Positions 23,553-33,805 of a DNA stretch of 64,000 bases are shown here, in pieces. Position 1 is the stretch's first letter, and the number at the start of each line of letters is the position of its first letter. Source of the DNA: Gnetum montanum (lineage: Eukaryota; Streptophyta; Gnetopsida; Gnetales; Gnetaceae); NCBI GenBank assembly GCA_015680685.1, contig MNCI01014752.1, positions 1,038,395 to 1,102,394 of the forward strand, read 5' to 3'. The notes under the pieces are model-generated. The model did not search any database and had not been told where the DNA came from. It saw nothing but the letters and a program-made list of their open reading frames with translations. A program made the position numbers and the translations under genes.

Positions 23553-24438
23553 TGATAAGTGGTTGGTTATTCCAACACTCCACCATACAAGCGACAAGTG
23601 TTCATGTGTAATCTGATCGTAATCTATGGATATAAAATGTAGATTTACTAGTAGTTGAGGTTTAGTTCATGATCATTATCTTCTCACATTAAGTTAGTGA
23701 AGTTCAAGTTGTATGGTTTAACTCTCGATGAGGCATACGATACATTGATATTTTTTAGCTTTAATTATCCTAACAACCAACATAATGAAAATTAAGATAA
23801 AGTCTAAGCCTAAGTATAACTGAAATAGGAATCTATGGTAGCTTGTGGCGATAAGTATATGCCCTTGGCTTGCTATACACATCAAGGGCTCATGTAATCA
23901 TTATTGGAATTACCAAGTAAATCCACTACTAAGTCAAGTAAACTTACTACTAGGTTACCAAACAATTACGCTACACACTTGAAACTAGTTGTACTTATAC
24001 CCCCTTACTAAAAGATGTAGAAAAAAGTAAAGTACTTGGAAATTGTAAATGACTTAAGTAAAGTAAACATGCTAAAAGATAAAACTAAACTAAGTAAGAA
24101 AAATGAAGTAAAAAATGATTAATTAGAATGTTGCAATGGTGGAAGACAATCTTGATCTTTATTTTTGTTCATGAATTATGCCCAAGAATAATCCACTCAA
24201 ACAAAGATTCCATATAATTATCTAAATCATGGAAACAAATTGTTAGAATTTAGGTAAGTGTTGGTGAAAGATTGCTTGTTTGACATTATGATGGATTGGT
24301 ATTTATACTGGAGACCAAGACCCACTACATCGTATCTACAATGACATAAGTAGGACTATGATATCATAGACATGATATTACATCAATTGATTCTAATGGT
24401 TTTATGACATGTAGATGATGGATTCCAAACTAACATCA
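23553..24438 (-). repeat. 5' LTR of element A
   Basis: It matches the LTRs of elements B and C in order: CTCCACCATAC near its inner edge, TATAAATA (minus) at 24307-24300, and a GATATC-rich block at 24330-24395 containing the perfect palindrome CTATGATATCATAG. The outer edge at 24438 is estimated from the LTR-end consensus (ATCA). Confidence 0.65.
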
Positions 24439-24549
24439 CCTCATGGACAATATTAAGCATCTCAATCTTGAAAAATAGATCACATATGCTAATTACAACT
24501 TATTTTTTATTTTGTTTAGCTAGGCTAGAGTGGAACATCATAGAAGAAA

Positions 24550-25010
24550 TAAAATTACCTTTTTTGATGGAAGTTATATTGCACACAAGGTTGCTTTTAC
24601 TGTCATTAGAGATCTCATGTTTATGTCATCCTAGTTAGGCCTTGATTAGCTTATTATGATGTAGTTTCCTCACTTGTATACCAAGAGATACATTTTCTAT
24701 GTAATGATAGGGAAGTAGTTATTTGTGCATATCTTGAAATACTTGCCCTCTCTCATCTTGATGTCTTAGAGGAAACTAGCCTAGTATCTCAACTTGCATT
24801 GGTAGAATAAACCTCATTAATAGAAGAAATCAATAAGTTTGATGCTAGTATTCCTTGATCATCTAATGTATACAAATTTGTAGACTTAGCATTAAAAGAA
24901 CTAAACATTGTTGAGTCCATTAAAAGAGTGAAAGGTCCTATTATGTTGCAAGCTAGGAAGACCATTGTCAAAGAATAGTCACTCTAGGAATCCTATCCTT
25001 TTCTATGTTT
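24550..25010 (+). pseudogene. Degenerate plus-strand coding remnant, unrecognised
   Basis: One plus frame reads as protein with scattered stops, for example KFVDLALKELNIVESIKRV followed by GPIMLQARKTIVKE. The helical, charged style is like retroelement accessory ORFs. It lies outside the LTR of element A, just left of the LINE. A hydrophobic open frame follows at 25005-25223 but is AT-driven and not convincing. Confidence 0.35.
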
Positions 25011-25306
25011 TTCTTTATTCATTCTTTATTTAGCTTTTACTTGCATTTTTTATTTCAAGTAATTCTAGTTATTAATGTTATTCCCTTACTTTGTTTTACT
25101 AGTTTAGCATATTTATCACTTGGCTTAGTTTTTCTTTATGCTTTACCTTATTTCTTAGGTTTTCTTTTAATCACATTTAGATCTTTCATTTCAATTAGAA
25201 AAAAAATCAAGAAACATAAATGACTAAATCAATTTAAAAATTCCAAAATATAATAATAGAAAACTATAAAACCCATAAACATATAATATACAAAGCCCAT
25301 AAATAG

Positions 25307-25338
25307 AAACACTTCTCATATCATAACCAATGTCCATC
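25307..25338 (+). repeat. Left target-site duplication of the LINE (32 bp)
   Basis: This stretch (starting AAACACTTCTCATATC) recurs at 30952-30983 with a single A/G difference, flanking the LINE exactly. Confidence 0.8.
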
Positions 25339-25956
25339 ATATTGAAAGACGTGAATGCTCATTGCAGAAGCGCCTAGTGACCAGAAATTTTAGTAGATTT
25401 TTCTGAGTGACTGCAAATGATCGTGGCTTCGTCTGATTCTGGCTTTGGGTGGGTCTAAAAATTGCGTGGGTCTGAAAATCATGTGTGCTACCATGGGTCT
25501 AAGCTTTGGTAGGACTATGATGAAGGGCAGAACAGAGATTTGGTGATTACGCGGAGCATTTCGGTTTGACGTCAACAACACTGCGATTTGAGAGACTCAG
25601 GTCAAACTTTCAGATGGGTGGATCTAAAGGCCCACCTTCATAACATTTCCTGATCTTGATTTCACGTTTTTCTGAACCCGTGACTCATAAAAAAAAAGAA
25701 TCGAGGATGGTTTCTGACTACGCCTTGTGCTAACGCATGCCCAAACCAGCAAGCGCTTGAACGGGTTTTGCTGCTTTGCACGTGGAACCCTTTGCCTTCT
25801 AGAGTGCCTGCATCAATAAGCACCGAGTGAGTTTGTTCCATTGTGTTTTGTTTCTTTTTTGTAATATTTTCTCTATTTTGATTTTCTGAATTGGCTAAGG
25901 TTAGGCCCAACGGGTCTGCATGAGGCATTTTTCTGTTCACTTTTGAAACTAAGGTG

Positions 25957-26802
25957 ATGGAAAAGTTCATGAAACAACAGTCAATTTGGGATGTTTATGG
26001 ATCCTTTTTAGTCCTTCAACCTTGGAAGGAGGATTTCAATCCTCAAAAAGCAAGTAAAAGTATTTTTCTGGTCTAGATTGAATTTCCAGGACTCCCTCCT
26101 CATTTTTCTCCCCATGTTGATATCCTTGCTGCACAAGTTGGGGAAGTCATCGATATGGAAGCCTTTTCAGGTTTCCATCCACGACCAACTTGAAGAGTGT
26201 GCGTTAAAATAGATATGAAAAAGCCACGTCCTGATTCACTGAAAGTTAATGTGAAAGGAAAGACTTTTGTTCAAAAAATTTCATATCTTACACTTCCTAA
26301 CCATTGTTACTACTTTCTTGATCCGAACCACCGTAAAGCTCAATGTCCAAAGTTATTGGCTAAGCTTGAAGCTAAGCAAATTTTAGCAAAACAAGTTAGT
26401 GAAGAACTAAAAAATAAAAACATATCTTAGGACATAGGCAAGGATACTATCGAGGTTCACTCAACTAAATCTCCTTCTTCGGATTCTAAGGTGTTCAATG
26501 TGTAAGAAATAAGAGTTGAGGATACTGATGCTACTAAGACTCCTCTTAACCATGAAGGGGTCCCAAAAGACGCTACTAGTGGCTGGGAGCATGTTACTCA
26601 AAAATGTTATGCCTTAGTCACACAAGATAACCCTATCTTTAGTGCTTTCCCTAAAGGGCATCAATCATCGACTGATGCTAGCCAATCCATTAACAAAAGA
26701 ACAACTACTTGGCATCGTCTAGTTAACAACTTTGAATCTAGGAATTATTTTAAGGCATTGGTGGCTAAGGAAGATCCTTCTTCTTCTACAAAAACACAAT
26801 GA
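25957..26802 (+). pseudogene. ORF1: LINE ORF1 (gag-like, zinc knuckle)
   Basis: The frame of 281 codons from ATG 25957 (MEKFMKQQSIWDVYG) has stops at about 26074, 26191, 26428 and 26502. It contains the plant LINE ORF1/DUF4283-type text IEFPGLPPHFSPHVDILAAQ and then a degraded CCHC knuckle (HCYYFLDPNHRKAQCPKL, in which the first Cys pair is incomplete). The C-terminal third is Ser/Thr-rich. It would encode an RNA-binding chaperone. Its TGA (26800-26802) overlaps the ORF2 ATG in ATGA. Confidence 0.75.
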
Positions 26803-29800
26803 AGTGTTGTTCATGGAATGTTAGGGGCCTCTCAAACCCTCGTAGACGATATATAGTTCAAGATTATATTCGGAGACATTCCCTTAACATTGTTTGTCTT
26901 CAAGAAGCTAAAATCCAAAGATTCAATCTTCAAATTTGCTACCAGAGCATTTTTCCCAATAGTTCTTATGTTTTTACTCACCATGAACATGGTAAAGGGG
27001 GGGCTATAATTTTTCTCCATAATAAGTGGTAGGAGTCTATTCTTGATCATGGTTGTGATAATTTAGGACATTGTAGTTGGGTTCGATTACAATACGCTAA
27101 TGAGATCTTAGGAATTGTCTCCATTTATGCTCCTTGTCACTCAACTGATTGAAGCTCTTGTGGAATTGGCTCAGGCACAACTTACCCAAAGCTAAATGGA
27201 TTATTGCAGGGGACTTTAACATGATTGAGCATCCAAAGGATAAATTTGGAGGGCAAAGAGGTGGTTTAGATAATAGGGAGCTTTCTGAGTGGCTCTCATT
27301 GAAACATCAATTAAGGTTGCAAGAAGCTAATGAAAACTATTCCTCTTCTAGTACTTCTAACTAGTTTACTTGGAGTAATGCTAGACATGGTGCTTCCTAC
27401 ATCTCTTCTCGGTTGGATCAGGTTTATCTATCTACTAATCCCCTTATTCATTTTACTTTTACCAACAGTGCCCCTATCCAAGCAGATTATATGTAGGTTT
27501 TGTCAGATCATTATCCTATTCATTGGTCTCTTTCCTACTCTGGGAACTCCTACTCTTCTAATGATCTTTATATTTTTAACATTGCCTTTCTTCATAGTAA
27601 CTCCCTTTGCTCTCTATTGATGCAAATATAAAATTTGCATCCTAAACCCCTTGGTGAAGATGGTTGGATTGATTGGTGGACTAATGCTTGTACTCGCCTC
27701 CAACGGTTTTTCAAACATGCAGGTAAATTGGTGGCTTCACGACTAAGTTCTCACAAGTCCAACCTTCATAAAGAAATCTCCTTACTTCAAAATACCATTA
27801 ACAAAGATGAAGCTACTGAGGCTCACTTTAGTCATTTGAAACTTGCCAAGGAGAACCTACGTATAATGGATCACTATGAAGCTAGAAGTGCTCACCTCCA
27901 TGCTCATTTTTCTTGGCTCTGCATGGGTGACCAAGCTACTAATGGCTTTTTTCATCTCCTCAAAGGGGGGAACCTGTCCCATAAAATTCCAGCCATTCAA
28001 GTCAAAGATAATATCTTCACCTCCAAGGATGACATTTTATAGGCCTTCTTTGAGTTCTACTCTCGAACTTTTCGAAAAGAGGTGATTGACCCCATTGCAA
28101 TTAACACTTTCTTAGAAGCTATTACTCCTTTTAATCACTCCATCTTTGGTGATGCTTCTCTTCTTTTCAAATAGGATCTTGGTAATGCTCTTTAACAACT
28201 CCATGATAATAAAGTCCCTGGTATGGATGGCCTTCCCACAGAATTTTTTAAGAAATTTTGGCCTATTCTTCAAGACATTGTCTATAGTGTGTATAAGGAA
28301 GCTCTTAGGGAATGATCCTTTGGTAAGCAGATTAATGCTGGTATTATTAAGCTTCTCCCCAAGTCAGGAGATCGTATGAGCATAAGTAATTGATGCCCTA
28401 TCACTCTTTTAAATGTTATCTATAAAATAGTTGCCAAAGCTATAGCTAATAAACTTAAACCTTTTCTTCCTCATCTTATAAGCAAGGAGAAAACTGGTTT
28501 TGTTCAAGGTAGGTATATTTTAGACAACGTTGTTACTGCTATTGAGGGCTTGCACTGGGCTTCTTCCACTAATCAAAATATCATTCTTCTTAAGCTTGAT
28601 TTTTCTAAAGCTTACGACACACTTGATTGGTCCTTTTTAAAAAGTATAGTCAAACACCATAACTTAGGTAATGTTTTTGAGAGACATATCGATCTTGTTT
28701 TGTCAGAGGTCTCTTCAATCATTTGCATTAACGGATCCTTCTCTAAGGTCATTGAGCTTCAAAAATCAGTTCGACAAGGGTGTCCTTTAGTCCCTTATCT
28801 TTTCATCCTGGCTGCTGATGCTGTTGGAGCTGTTCTTAGATCTCATAATGAATCTATGCAGCTAAGAGGTATCTCTCTTCCACAACAAGGACAGGATCTT
28901 GTTTACAGCCAGTTTGCTGATGATACTTTTATCACTTTGATCGAGGACCATAATAATTTTAACACTGCCTTGCATTGCATAGATATCTACTATAGAGCCT
29001 CTGGAGCTAAGATCAATTGGAACAAAATGCAAGCCATACGATCTAGCTTCTCTCCTAGGCCTTCTTGGACTTATCATTTTGATATCAAGTGGCTATCTCC
29101 TATTGATAATTTCACCCTCTTAGGCATCTCTATTGCTTTATTTGCTACTCCCACTACCATATGGAACAATGTGGTGGAAAAGGTGAAACATAAAGCTTTG
29201 AAATGGGCTTCTAAACCCTTATCCCTTGTAGGTAGATTTATCGTAGTTAATCATATTTCGAGCTCCACTCATGTCTATTACTCTTCCTTTATGGCTCCTT
29301 CCAAATCTTCCTTTCAATGCATTAACAACATTCTTAGGAATTTCCTTTGGGGGGATAAGGATGATTACAAAGCTTTTCATCGAGTAGCTTGGGACACTTG
29401 CACTTTAAGTAAAGAACAAGAGGGCTTAGGCCTTGTCTCTATTGAGCACCAAAGTATTCTCTTGGCCTCCAAATGGGTGACTCGGTGTATTGAAGGAGAT
29501 GAAGCTTGGAAGATCCTTTTTAGGCATCATATCTCTTGTCTTGGTATTCACCATAGATGGAAAAATACTCATTGGAGCAATTGGATCATTAGTGAAGGCT
29601 CTCAGAAGATCAAAGGTTCTTTCTAGTTTAAGCAAATTTGGTGGTGCTGGAGCCAACTTAGAGGTTTGTTGCAATAGAAGCCTTCCCAGATAAGCTTGCA
29701 ATCTTTGTAGACTCACTCGATATGGTGGTCCCCTATATTTAAAAAGAATGGAGGTCATCTTTATGATGAATTTTCTCATAGGGCCAATCATTTTGCTAAC

Positions 29801-30595
29801 CACAATCTCCACCATATTGATCAATTATATACTGTTAGAAATGATTCTCCTACCCTCTCTTGGACACATGCGAAAGTAAAATGGGGGTTTCAAAGACAAG
29901 ATATTATCATTTACCAACACATAGAGCATGTTCTTTCTAACTTTGTTGTGCATAAGTTGCATAATAATATTCCTTGGTATGAAGATTGGTTTTGGCCTGA
30001 CGGTTCCCCTCTTTGCTCTTTACGCATCTCTAAAGCCAAATCTTGGTTTCATGTGCAAGATTTTCAATTCTCCACTCTAAATAGACATTGGAGTTTACAT
30101 CTTGAGGACCACCAGTGGAAAACTATTTTTCGTCGAATTTGGACTCCAAGGCCCAACCTAAGCACCGTTTCTTTTTTTGGTCCTTGGTTCATCAAGGTCT
30201 TCCCATCGGACATAGGCTTCATTTCTTAGGAATTGATCATCCTAAATGCCCCATTTGTAAAGCGGATGACTCTTTTCAACATGTCTTTTGGGATTGCTCA
30301 TTCTCTCAACACATTTGGAAATGGTGTCAATCTCTCCAAGTTTTCCTTCCTAACTATTCTATTGGTTTTCCTCAATGTATCTTTCAAGATGATTGTGTTA
30401 AGCATCACCTTCAAAAAGCCTGGAAGATCCTCTTATTTGAGATTATCTTCTTTATTTGGAAATATTGCCTAGATGCTTGGTATCAAAACACAAACTAAAA
30501 TGAATTTGACTATTGTATGAAATGCTCTATTGCTAGTATTGTTCAACTTCAATGTCGAGAACTAGGCTTTATCAATAATATTACCTTTTTCTAAA
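26799..30595 (+). pseudogene. ORF2: LINE ORF2: endonuclease, reverse transcriptase, zinc region
   Basis: The endonuclease starts MKCCSWNVRGLSNPRRR with CLQEAKI, and shifts frame between about 27050 and 27149; the second part has IIAGDFNM. RT is at 28200-29300, with the long open part at 28550-29626: LKLDFSKAYDTLDWSF, VRQGCPLVPYLF and the catalytic FADDT (28917-28931). A post-RT region follows (WGDKDDYKAFHRVAWD, EGLGLV). After a second frameshift near 30170, a zf-RVT-type segment reads PKCPICKADDSFQHVFWDC. Order and motifs are those of plant L1 ORF2. The stops make it inactive. Confidence 0.88.
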
Positions 30596-30629
30596 TGATT
30601 TCTCTTTGAGTTAGTTGTATTGGTCTCAT

Positions 30630-30846
30630 TTTTCAGCTGTCGTCTCAGGGGTGCGATAAACTTTTGTCTTGTTGCAGGTGACTGGGGGGTCATCTTGCAA
30701 CATTGGGCTCTGTTAAGGTTTTGGTTTTAATTTTTCTTCTCGAGCTTGTCGTCCCGGGGGTGCGATAAGCTTTTGTCTTATTGTAGGTGACTGGGGGTCA
30801 TCTTGCAACATTGGGCTCTGTTAAGGTTTTGGTTTTAATTTTTCTT
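30630..30846 (+). repeat. ~109-bp tandem duplication in the LINE 3' UTR
   Basis: Units are about 30630-30738 and 30739-30846. Shared blocks include GGGGTGCGATAA, GGTGACTGGGGG, TCATCTTGCAACATTGGGCT and GTTAAGGTTTTGGTTTTAAT. The two copies differ at a few sites. Confidence 0.85.
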
Positions 30847-30951
30847 ATTCAGCTTGTAGCTCACCTTAACAAGGGCCCCCCAAATGTCCATCATAGGTAC
30901 ATGCTATCATTAATAAAAATGCAAAACATCCCATCAAAAAACACAAAATCT

Positions 30952-30983
30952 AAACACTTCTCGTATCATAACCAATGTCCATC
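30952..30983 (+). repeat. Right target-site duplication of the LINE (32 bp)
   Basis: This is the partner of 25307-25338, directly after the A-rich 3' end of the LINE. Confidence 0.8.
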
Positions 30984-32439
30984 TCTCTGCTGATCCATGC
31001 GCTTCATGCGCCTGATTATGAGCCCTAATTTTGAGTTCTTTTTATCCTGAAGTCTGTGTAAAAATTTGGTACGCTGGGTCAAATGACCATGTGAAAAGAG
31101 GCTTTCGTGTAAAAATTTATAGCATTTGTGAACTAGGGTTTAAGTGTGTCTTTGTCAGGTGAAGCATAGCCTCTCAAATCTGCGATGAATGTGGATTGAT
31201 TGCAAGTCAAAAGCCAACCCGATTCAAAATCGGATGAATTATGTAATCATAGGGATGTTTTTACATTTAAATAGGTTGTTCTTATCCAAGTTAGAAATTT
31301 AAAATGTTATTTGAATTTTTAGAATTGAACTTTCTTCGCGAGATTTTTTATTTTGGTTGACGTGCCTGTCAAACCAATAATAATCTACCTACGAAATTTC
31401 TTTACCCTACGCGCTCCACGACTTTGGCATTGTTTTTTTAGATACATCAATAATGAGAGTTTAAAGAAAAAGCACAATCCATTTGGGGTATTTTTGCAGC
31501 TCATTTTGAAAAACATTGTCTATTGGGCATGAAAAGCATTTCTTAAAAAAGTAGTTTAAGAGAAAACTCTTTAAAAAAAAAACCAAAGCTTCAATAAGAG
31601 AAAAATGAACAAGTAGCTACAGAAGCTGAAAAAATTTCATCATGAGCTTCCAAAATAAAACGAAATTAATTTTGTAGGAAACAAATTCATTGATCTGATT
31701 TACTAAAAGTTTTTTTTTTTTTTTTTGCTTGAAGCTTTTAAGAAATGTCATAGTTATGCTCTTGCCATTGGAACTTAATTGCTTCCAAATACAATAGAGA
31801 ACTAGTTTAGTTATATATTTATGATATATATTTATTATTTGGCCTAGAAAATCTTTTCCATTTTTAAGGTAATGTAACCCTAGAATTGATTTTCATGTTG
31901 AAAAAAAATCACTATTAAATAATTCTTGCTATGGTAGTTGTTTAGACTTAGATTTTGTGTTGGCAATTAGCGAGCCATTACATACATATAATAATTCATG
32001 TGAAAAAGTTCATCTTTTGGCTTAGCATTATTGGTTAAGCCACTATATACCCATAATAGTTCCCATTGAAAAGTTAATATCTTGACTTAGTATTATGATG
32101 ATAATTCTCTATTTTCTATGACAAATTCTGACCAATACATACCCATAAAAATTTCCATGAAAATGTTCATTTGTTGGCCTAGCATTATGATGATAATTAT
32201 TGATTTTCCATGATAACATCCAGCTTGCTGGCAATTGGCCTCTTGGCTAAAACAGATAAAGCAAGTTGATCACCAAGAGGAATATCATTGATGCTTGGTT
32301 AAAAGTTGTTACAAATTTTAGATGTCCATTTTCAAGCATGTTATGCAACATAATACTCAAATAAAAAGTAGGAGAAATGAGTTTTCACTTCCATAAGGAG
32401 GACATTGAAGAAAAATAATTCTCATATGTTGAAGACAAG
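30984..32439. other. AT-rich stretch without recognisable genes
   Basis: No coding frame carries a recognisable motif. There is a poly-T run at about 31709-31727, and loose repetition of AATGTTCATYTTTTGGCTTA with GCATTATGATGATAATT at 32000-32210. Confidence 0.6.
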
Positions 32440-32820
32440 TGATAATAGAAAGACCTTCATTAATAAAACACCCTAAGAAATATAAATTTTTGGAAAGATA
32501 GGAAGTCTACAAATATCTTCTATTTTTCTCATCCAAAAGTACAGTGATAATTGCATTTTCTAGGCTTTATTGAATTTGTTATGAATAAAATCATTCTTAG
32601 TAATAATCTTGTATGTAACTTTGGATTTAAAAGGAAAAACAAGTCTCCTATCCTTTTAAAAAATATCTAGAAAAGAATGATGCAAACTATTGTTAATTTT
32701 AAATAAATTCATAAATCAATTTTTTAAAATCTTTTTTTCTTTCTATTTAAACAATAGAGGCTAGAAGCCTCCTTCTATGTAATCCATCTTTGCATATGTA
32801 GGAAAGAAACTATAGTGATA
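32440..32820 (-). pseudogene. C-terminal remnant of LINE G, left of element B
   Basis: The minus strand gives LINE-like text with stops. It includes a segment comparable to the PPKIxxFWW...LPVGTWLQHMGI region before the zinc motif of plant LINE ORF2 (read here as FPKIY..., GLSII, LQHMRI). It continues the LINE remnant found at 41599-42340 on the other side of element B, so the LINE was split by the insertion. Confidence 0.5.
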
Positions 32821-32825
32821 CCAAC

Positions 32826-33637
32826 TGATGAGCGATGACGTACACCTATGCTCAACCATATGAATACGAGCATGTACACATAATTCGGTTGAACTTTGTG
32901 AATGGACTAGTTGTGGCACCTAGACAATTATAGGTTGATCGTAGTTCACTGTCTTCCCACCTAGACTAGTAGTAGCTTGGTCATGTATGGTTTAGTCCAG
33001 AGTGAGGCATATGATGTTGTCCTAATTCTACGTTACTCCTTATAACAAAAAATATAAATTGATTAAACTAATAATGGAAGCAAAACCTAAATTAGCCTAT
33101 GGCGATGGTATCCATCCTTAACTATCCCGTACACATCTTGGACTTTGTGGGATTACTACTGGGCATGCCAAGTATTTGCATTTAAACACTCATGATTAAG
33201 GCATACACATTTTGCTTAATGACAGGAAAGGTAAATAACAATAAATTGAATTATTAACTAAAGAAGGAATTAAATAATTAAAACAATAAAAATTAATCTA
33301 AGTGAATACTATAATGATGAAAGTAATCTTGATCTTTATTGTTGGTCATGCACATGTCCAAGTACGTCACACTTGAACAAAGGTGTCGTGCAATTACAAA
33401 CATCACACTATGAGCATGCATTGGGAATAACTAGCTTGAAAGAAAGAAACTAAAAAATGAAAACTAAACTACCAAAAGAACTAGAAAGAAAAGAACTTCC
33501 CTAAAAACTATTAACTGTCTACATGAGTGTTGTATTTATAGGCTAACATAGGAATCATGATATTTCATATACGATATCGTATCTAGGCTGCAATATTGCA
33601 TACCTGATATCAAGGCCTAGCAAACCACGATTCATCA
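32826..33637 (-). repeat. 3' LTR of element B (812 bp)
   Basis: It is colinear with 40755-41593. TATAAATA (minus) is at 33540-33533. The GATATC block at 33555-33615 contains the perfect 14-bp palindrome ATACGATATCGTAT. Confidence 0.9.
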
Positions 33638-33652
33638 TACCCCCATGACTGA
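33638..33652 (-). other. Polypurine tract of element B
   Basis: On the minus strand ATGGGGGTA immediately precedes the TGATGAATC start of the 3' LTR. This is short but correctly placed for second-strand priming. Confidence 0.6.
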
Positions 33653-33805
33653 ATAAAAACTCATCCTTGAGTTAATATAATGAGAAATGAGCCCCTTAAA
33701 AAACATTATGAAGGTATGGGATTATTGACTACTACTAACTAACCATGTTGTAGTATAGAAAACACAAAATTTGGACACAAAACACAAAATACAAAATGTT
33801 GGAAC

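Larger units (their letters stand above)
18232..24438 (-). mobile_element. Element A: GATATC-LTR Ty3/gypsy, RT/RNase H deleted, interrupted by element D
   Basis: Minus-strand order is 5' LTR 24438-23553, primer-binding site, gag, protease, integrase and a low-complexity A-rich stretch (18860-18650). It then meets element D at 18231. The gag, protease and post-protease segments match element C (59455-62957) at the protein level; the stretch at 18240-18950 matches 37600-38300 of element B. RT and RNase H are absent between protease and integrase. Confidence 0.75.
25339..30951 (+). mobile_element. L1-type LINE, plus strand, 5.6 kb
   Basis: It is bounded by a 32-bp direct repeat with one mismatch. 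It has a 5' leader (25339-25956), ORF1 with a gag-like/CCHC segment, ORF2 with AP endonuclease, RT and C-terminal zinc region, a 3' UTR holding a ~109-bp tandem duplication, and an A-rich 3' end. The layout is that of a near-full-length plant L1. Both ORFs carry stops, and ORF2 has at least two frameshifts. Confidence 0.88.

Noticed and set aside
25005-25223. Hydrophobic 72-residue frame resembling membrane segments
   Set aside because: The hydrophobicity follows from T-rich DNA; no start context or homology is evident.
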